This document shows, piece by piece, positions 60,766 through 64,000 of a stretch of DNA of 64,000 nucleotides (the first letter of the stretch is position 1; the number at the start of each line of letters is the position of its first letter). The notes beneath the pieces are model-generated. The model was given only the letters and a program-made list of their open reading frames with translations. It did no database searches and was not told where the DNA came from. Origin of the DNA: Clostridia bacterium. Lineage in GTDB: Bacteria > Bacillota > Clostridia > Christensenellales > Borkfalkiaceae. The DNA lies in contig JAFQEA010000002.1 in NCBI GenBank assembly GCA_017399185.1, forward strand, positions 1 through 64,000. Reading direction: 5' to 3'. The translations under genes and the position numbers were made by a program.

Positions 60766-61109
60766 GCCACAAAATAATCAATATATTCGCAAACACCCCT
60801 GAAATTTTTATGTATTTCCGTATTTGGTATTCTGATAACCGTCAAGCCGTATTTTTCAAGAAAGGCTGTTCTTTCTTCATCGTATTGTCTTTTTTCATCC
60901 GTGTAATGACCAGAGCCATCAAGCTCTATTATTAGCTTTGCCTTTGCACAGTAAAAATCCGCAATATACCTACCAAGGACTTTTTGACGAGAAAATCTCA
61001 CAGGATACGTGCGCAAAAAATCATACCAAAGATGCTTTTCTTCTTTGGTCATATTCTTGCGTAACATTTTTGCAGTTGGCACAATATCCTTGTTATGCTT
61101 TCTTTCCAT
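60741..61109 (-). CDS. DUF559 (Vsr-like) endonuclease
   Basis: 122 residues from the ATG at 61109. Small PD-(D/E)XK-type nuclease: D51 (YIADFY), E62 and D64 (IELDGSGHYT), with RQKVLGR before and the GLTVIRIPN strand after, the DUF559 pattern related to very-short-patch repair endonucleases. The ribosome binding site GGAGGG (6 bases before the ATG) and the stop codon both lie within the flanking hairpin repeats. A longer in-frame start inside the right repeat is possible but less likely. Confidence 0.85.
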   Translation of the reverse strand: MERKHNKDIVPTAKMLRKNMTKEEKHLWYDFLRTYPVRFSRQKVLGRYIADFYCAKAKLIIELDGSGHYTDEKRQYDEERTAFLEKYGLTVIRIPNTEIHKNFRGVCEYIDYFVAQSFSQLR

Positions 61110-61110
61110 A

Positions 61111-61163
61111 ACAATCCCTCCGTCACGGCACAGCCGTGCCACCTCCCTTTACACAAGGGCGGC
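61111..61163 (-). repeat. Right hairpin repeat of the DUF559 unit
   Basis: Minus strand: GCCGCCCTTGTGTAAAGGGA, then GGCACGGCTGTGCCGTGACG, then GAGGGATTGT. Same order of parts as the left repeats, in inverted orientation. Confidence 0.88.
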
Positions 61164-61215
61164 ATTTAGCTAATCATTGCGTATGCTGATTTGCTTCAAA
61201 CTCCTTTTATTTAAA

Positions 61216-61279
61216 ATTTTATAGCGATAATCGGCTTATAGGCAGGTTTTTATAGCAAGCCTTCGCGCTTGGCATAAAA
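61216..61279. repeat. Right 64-bp direct repeat (ogg 3' end)
   Basis: The resident copy: it covers the last nine or so codons of ogg, its stop at 61250 and a palindromic element (61220-61254). Confidence 0.9.
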
Positions 61280-62077
61280 CATATACTGCTGCACAAAGCC
61301 TGCGTTTTCTTTAAATAAATCAACAAGATAGTTTGATATTTTGGTGCGGTCTGTAAGCGTGCCGTTAAAGTCTTCACGATAGATTTTTTCTATCCAGGTA
61401 TCAACGGGGAAGCTATCGCCCCTGCCGAACCCGAAAAGCGTGACGCAGTTTGCAACCTTATCACCGATACCTTTGATTTTTAAAAGGCTCTTTTTAAGTT
61501 CCGTTGTGGAAAGCTTATCCATATCGTCAAGCAAAAGCTCACCCAATAAAAGCTTTTGGGCGGTTTCTTTTATGTATTCCGCGCGGTAACCAAGCCCGCA
61601 AGCCTTTAGGTCTTCATAGCTTGCCCCTGCTAAAGCTTGTAGAGTAGGAAAAGCAAAATAATCTTCACCTAAAAAGCGCTTTTTCTCGCCAAAGGTTGAA
61701 GAGAGCTTTTCAATAATACTTTTAATACGCGGTATATTGTTGTTTTGCGACACGATAAATGATAAAAGCGCTTCTATTTTGTCCTGCTTTAAAATACGTA
61801 TCCCCTTATAGGTGTTTGCCGAAAGCATAACCTTTTCATTATTGCAAGCGTTAATGCTATCAATAATCTGGGCGTAATCGCGCGATAAATCAAAATAATT
61901 ATGAAAATAGTTATCGTCGTCGCTTTCAATTATTGCGGTATTGCCTTCGTTATAGCAATACGCCGCCTTATCAAGCGTAAAAACCATAAACCCGTTTTTA
62001 TACGGCTTAAACCTGAAAACCTGCCCACAAAAAAGCGTGTCTTTAAAATTCAAATAGGTGCTATCAAACTTAATCAT
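61250..62077 (-). CDS. ogg: 8-oxoguanine DNA glycosylase, OGG1-type
   Basis: Removes 8-oxoguanine. 275 residues. N-terminal OGG domain (FDLSRDYAQI), SQNNNIPRIKSIIEKLSSTFG, FPTLQALAGASYEDLKACGLGYR, helix-hairpin-helix KIKGIGDKVANC with catalytic Lys, and the conserved Asp in SFPVDTWIEKIY. Matches the OGG1 branch rather than AlkA or MutY; no iron-sulfur cluster. Its last codons are duplicated at 60567-60630. Confidence 0.93.
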   Translation of the reverse strand: MIKFDSTYLNFKDTLFCGQVFRFKPYKNGFMVFTLDKAAYCYNEGNTAIIESDDDNYFHNYFDLSRDYAQIIDSINACNNEKVMLSANTYKGIRILKQDKIEALLSFIVSQNNNIPRIKSIIEKLSSTFGEKKRFLGEDYFAFPTLQALAGASYEDLKACGLGYRAEYIKETAQKLLLGELLLDDMDKLSTTELKKSLLKIKGIGDKVANCVTLFGFGRGDSFPVDTWIEKIYREDFNGTLTDRTKISNYLVDLFKENAGFVQQYMFYAKREGLL

Positions 62078-62121
62078 TGTTAAACCTTTTAAGTCTCTAC
62101 TTTTTTAGCCTTAAAGTAATC

Positions 62122-62157
62122 AAAAACCGCCGATAATTGACTTATCGGCGGTTTTAT
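62122..62157 (-). terminator. rplU-rpmA terminator
   Basis: AAAACCGCCGATAA pairs with TTATCGGCGGTTTTT, minus strand. Confidence 0.9.
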
Positions 62158-62163
62158 TGCAAG

Positions 62164-62442
62164 TTAATTTTCTTTAATTTCAATGCTTACTTGTTTTTTG
62201 TCTTTGCCCAATCTTTGGAATCTAACAACGCCGTCAGCTAAAGCAAATAACGTATCGTCTTTACCGATACCAACGTTTTTGCCCGGGTGGAATTTCGTAC
62301 CACGTTGACGTACTAAAATGTTGCCTGCAAGAACAAATTGACCGTCTGCACGTTTAATACCTAAACGTTGAGCAGCACTATCACGACCGTTCTTTGAAGA
62401 ACCAACACCTTTTTTATGAGCAAATAATCTGAATAAAAACAT
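62164..62442 (-). CDS. rpmA: Ribosomal protein L27
   Basis: 92 residues. [35 protein letters not shown] and GVVRFQR are family signatures. A seven-residue leader MFLFRLF precedes AHKKG, resembling the Firmicute leader cleaved by the cysteine protease Prp (usually ending QFF before A). prp (ysxB), normally between rplU and rpmA, is absent here: the gap is only 23 bp. Confidence 0.96.
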   Translation of the reverse strand: MFLFRLFAHKKGVGSSKNGRDSAAQRLGIKRADGQFVLAGNILVRQRGTKFHPGKNVGIGKDDTLFALADGVVRFQRLGKDKKQVSIEIKEN

Positions 62443-62465
62443 ATTAAATCCTCCTTTTTAAAAAA

Positions 62466-62774
62466 TTAGTTAGCTGAAATAGATTCAATCTTTACAGCCG
62501 TGAATGGTTGTCTGTGACCTTGTCTCTTTCTGATTTGCTTTTTAGCTTTGTATTTGAACACGATAATTTTTCTGAATTTATCTTGTGCTAAAACTTCGCC
62601 GTGAGCTTTGAAAGATTTAACTTCTTCGCCAACCTTGATACCGTTTTCGTCTGAAACTAACAATACGTTGAATTCAACCTTATCGCCTACTTCGCCGTGG
62701 AGCTTTTCGAATTTGATAACGTCACCTTCAGTTACACGATATTGTTTGCTACCGTTTTCGATAATTGCGTACAT
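62466..62774 (-). CDS. rplU: Ribosomal protein L21
   Basis: 102 residues from the ATG at 62774 (GGGAGG 9 bases upstream); a longer in-frame start is rejected. MYAIIENGSKQYRV and the closing KRQGHRQPFTAVKIESI are conserved. First gene of the pair. Confidence 0.97.
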   Translation of the reverse strand: MYAIIENGSKQYRVTEGDVIKFEKLHGEVGDKVEFNVLLVSDENGIKVGEEVKSFKAHGEVLAQDKFRKIIVFKYKAKKQIRKRQGHRQPFTAVKIESISAN

Positions 62775-62863
62775 TAATGTTACCTCCCTGTCCAATCTCG
62801 CCGAAATTCAACTTAGGCGCTACCTAAAAATGGCAGACTTAAATAGCCCGTTTCGCGCGGTTC
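62775..62863 (-). promoter_or_regulatory. L21-type leader RNA
   Basis: The leader reads GCGAACCGCGCGAAACGGGC, then GGTAGCGCC, then GAATTTCGGCGAGATTGGAC just before the ribosome binding site. This resembles the Firmicute L21 leader by order and by the conserved TTTCGG..GAGATTGGACA block. Autoregulation by L21 is inferred. Confidence 0.6.
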
Positions 62864-62869
62864 GCAAAT

Positions 62870-62898
62870 AATATATCAAAAAATAAAGGTTATGTCAA
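62870..62898 (-). promoter_or_regulatory. rplU promoter
   Basis: TTGACA (62898-62893), 17-bp spacer, TATATT (62875-62870), minus strand. Confidence 0.85.
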
Positions 62899-62958
62899 AC
62901 AATTTATGCATAAATTCAATTGTTTTTGACACATTATTTATAAATGGGGGGTAATTTT

Positions 62959-63399
62959 ATGCACGATATCAAATTGAATAACGAAACTATAAATAACGTC
63001 TATAAAAACGCGCACATTGCGCTTCAGTCAATTTCCAACGTACTGCCCGAAGTTACAGATCAAAAAATGCGGGACGAGCTTAATCTTCAGTACGACGGCT
63101 ATGATAAATTTATCGGCAAGCTATCAAGCTTTATGCGCGATAACAATATTGAAGCTAAAGACGTTAACGTGATGAAAAAGGCAATGCTTTTTACTTCGGT
63201 AAAAATGAACACCTTAACGGATGACTCCACGTCGCACATAGCAGATATGATGATTAAAGGCACGGTTATGGGTATAACCGAGCTGCGCCAGCTTATATCC
63301 CGCGGACAAGATAAGATAAGTGGCGAAATTATAGATTACGCAAAGGAGCTTTTATCGCTTGAAGAATCCTTTGAAGAACGCTTAAAAACCTATCTATAA
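62959..63399 (+). CDS. Four-helix-bundle protein, ferritin-like family, unknown
   Basis: 146 residues from the ATG at 62959 (GGGGGG 7 bases upstream). All helical; the motif TLTDDSTSHIADMMIKGTVMGI matches an uncharacterised clostridial family with a ferritin-like four-helix fold. Metal-binding Glu/His sets are not complete enough to claim an oxidase. The stop codon lies in a palindromic element. Confidence 0.65.
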   Translation: MHDIKLNNETINNVYKNAHIALQSISNVLPEVTDQKMRDELNLQYDGYDKFIGKLSSFMRDNNIEAKDVNVMKKAMLFTSVKMNTLTDDSTSHIADMMIKGTVMGITELRQLISRGQDKISGEIIDYAKELLSLEESFEERLKTYL

Positions 63400-63417
63400 G
63401 CCGGTTAACGGCAAAAA
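63386..63417. repeat. Palindromic element at the stop of the four-helix gene
   Basis: AAAAACCTATCTATAAGCCG then GTTAACGGC; the TAA stop (63397-63399) is part of CTATAAGCC. Confidence 0.75.
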
Positions 63418-63445
63418 AGCACCCTTTTTATCGGGGGCTTTTTTT
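63413..63445 (+). terminator. Terminator of the four-helix gene
   Basis: AAAAAAGCACCC pairs with GGGGGCTTTTTTT with one bulge. Confidence 0.65.
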
Positions 63446-63450
63446 AATTA

Positions 63451-63505
63451 AGAATGAAGAATGAAGAATTGTGGTCTGGTTTTGGCAGTAGCCAAAACCT
63501 TTTAT
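63451..63505. repeat. AAGAATG microrepeat followed by a hairpin
   Basis: AAGAATGAAGAATGAAGAATTGTGG runs into GGTTTTGGC-AGTA-GCCAAAACC. This joint layout looks like a dispersed repeat unit rather than chance. Confidence 0.55.
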
Positions 63506-63512
63506 TAAATTT

Positions 63513-63542
63513 AAAAAGGCTTTGCAACCGCAAAGCCTTTTG
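63513..63542 (-). terminator. Terminator of the last gene
   Basis: AAAAGGCTTTGC pairs with GCAAAGCCTTTT, minus strand, 10 bp after the stop at 63553. Confidence 0.88.
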
Positions 63543-63552
63543 TTATTATTAA

Positions 63553-64000
63553 TTACGCGTTGTTTTCAGCCTGTAATTCATCAAGTGCTGGGCACACAAC
63601 GTAAAATTGCCCGTCTATTATAGCCCAATAATATTCAACTGCCAAAGCATAACCATGTTTATTGAACGTAAGGTCTAAAAATATACCGCCAGGCTCACCA
63701 GTCGTTGGGTTAACGTTGCAATCCTTTAAAAACTCTTGCGTTATTTCTTTGCCACTTAAACGCTCAAATTCTTCAATTATGCTTGCAAAGCTATAAGATA
63801 AATTGCTTTTGAACACTAACGGCTCTTTTAAAGCGTTATTGTATCTATCAATGTAAACGTAGTCAAAGCCATCTTTTGTGCCTAAATAAATCTGGAAGTG
63901 TTGCTGAGCAATTTTCCAATTCCTAAATTTGTTACGATCATACCCGATAGTTTTCTTTAATATAAGCTCGTCTTCCTCGCACAATAAACGCGAAAGCCAG
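63553..64000 (-). CDS. Hypothetical protein (5' end outside window)
   Basis: The frame is open through the window edge, so the N-terminus is missing; about 148 residues are visible. Acidic and aromatic-rich (EYYWAIIDGQFYVVCPALDE), no recognised domain. A TTG at 63984 is in frame but upstream codons (WLSRLL) read as coding. Confidence 0.6.
   Translation of the reverse strand, partial: WLSRLLCEEDELILKKTIGYDRNKFRNWKIAQQHFQIYLGTKDGFDYVYIDRYNNALKEPLVFKSNLSYSFASIIEEFERLSGKEITQEFLKDCNVNPTTGEPGGIFLDLTFNKHGYALAVEYYWAIIDGQFYVVCPALDELQAENNA

Larger units (their letters stand above)
60633..61163 (-). mobile_element. DUF559 endonuclease unit bounded by hairpin inverted repeats
   Basis: The left end carries two copies (60633-60681 and 60717-60765, 47 of 49 bases identical) of a double hairpin: GCTCCCTT/AAAGGGAGC then TCAGC/GCTGA, ending GAAGGATTGT. 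The right end (61111-61163) carries the inverted counterpart: CCGCCCTT/AAAGGGAGG, GGCACGG/CCGTGCC, GGAGGGATTGT. Between them is one gene, a DUF559 protein. No transposase is present. I infer a small self-contained repeat-plus-nuclease unit. Confidence 0.7.

Noticed and set aside
1-64000. tRNA or rRNA genes
   Set aside because: No T-loop GGTTCRA context with a matching acceptor stem was found outside the T-box motifs, which explain the similar-looking GGTGGAACC sequences.

Overview
The window looks like a chromosomal segment of a Firmicute (Bacillota, class Clostridia), probably an uncultured gut-type relative. Four things point there. The signal recognition particle RNA is the large Gram-positive type with an Alu domain. 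Two T-box leaders (Thr, Ile) and an L21-type leader are present. There is an HPr kinase plus a His-less HPr-like protein. Sporulation-linked genes (ylbJ, ftsK/spoIIIE, a ytxC-like gene) sit in familiar neighbourhoods. No tRNA, rRNA, CRISPR array, phage or plasmid gene was seen.

Layout. 1-5.1 kb is accessory: a coiled-coil surface protein of exact 50-residue repeats (cut by the window edge), two near-identical stand-alone winged-helix genes, and a large protein joining two cytoplasmic XRE domains to an extracellular InlB-type repeat/LRR region. 5.2-22.3 kb is core: rarA, ylbJ, coaD, rsmD, hprK, uvrC, rny, recA, cinA, pgsA, rimO, ftsK and acpP; the order ftsK-rimO-pgsA-cinA-recA-rny is the usual Firmicute arrangement. 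After tex, 24.6-34.9 kb is a complete glycogen cluster read glgB-glgC-glgD-glgA-glgP-GH13 hydrolase, preceded by pepP, efp, a FabG-like gene and a small membrane protein. 38.1-40.2 kb is a two-gene radical SAM/glycosylase-like DNA repair pair behind a promoter carrying two LexA (SOS) boxes. 40.3-57.9 kb holds thrS and ileS with T-boxes, a ytxC-like gene, a P-type ATPase, nrdR, several small conserved clostridial proteins (Crh-like HPr, DUF4364, TSCPD), a membrane/surface pair and RNA-modifying enzymes. 58-64 kb holds the SRP RNA, a ydbS/ydbT-like PH-domain pair, a small DUF559 endonuclease element, ogg, rpmA, rplU and two poorly known genes.

Three repeat systems stand out. First, a palindromic element of about 35 bp (core CTATAAGCCGATTATCG) occurs about 19 times, mostly just after genes, sometimes supplying their stop codons, and several times in frame inside conserved genes. 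Second, a 0.5 kb DUF559 endonuclease unit is bounded by inverted hairpin repeats that supply the gene's ribosome binding site and stop codon, with 64-bp direct copies of the ogg 3' end on both sides. Third, hairpin-rich arrays fill the gaps downstream of rny and at 49.9-50.3 kb. The DUF559 unit and the in-frame palindromes are the strongest candidates for under-described biology; the SOS-controlled radical SAM pair is the clearest functional prediction.

All calls come from reading the sequence alone, without database searches.
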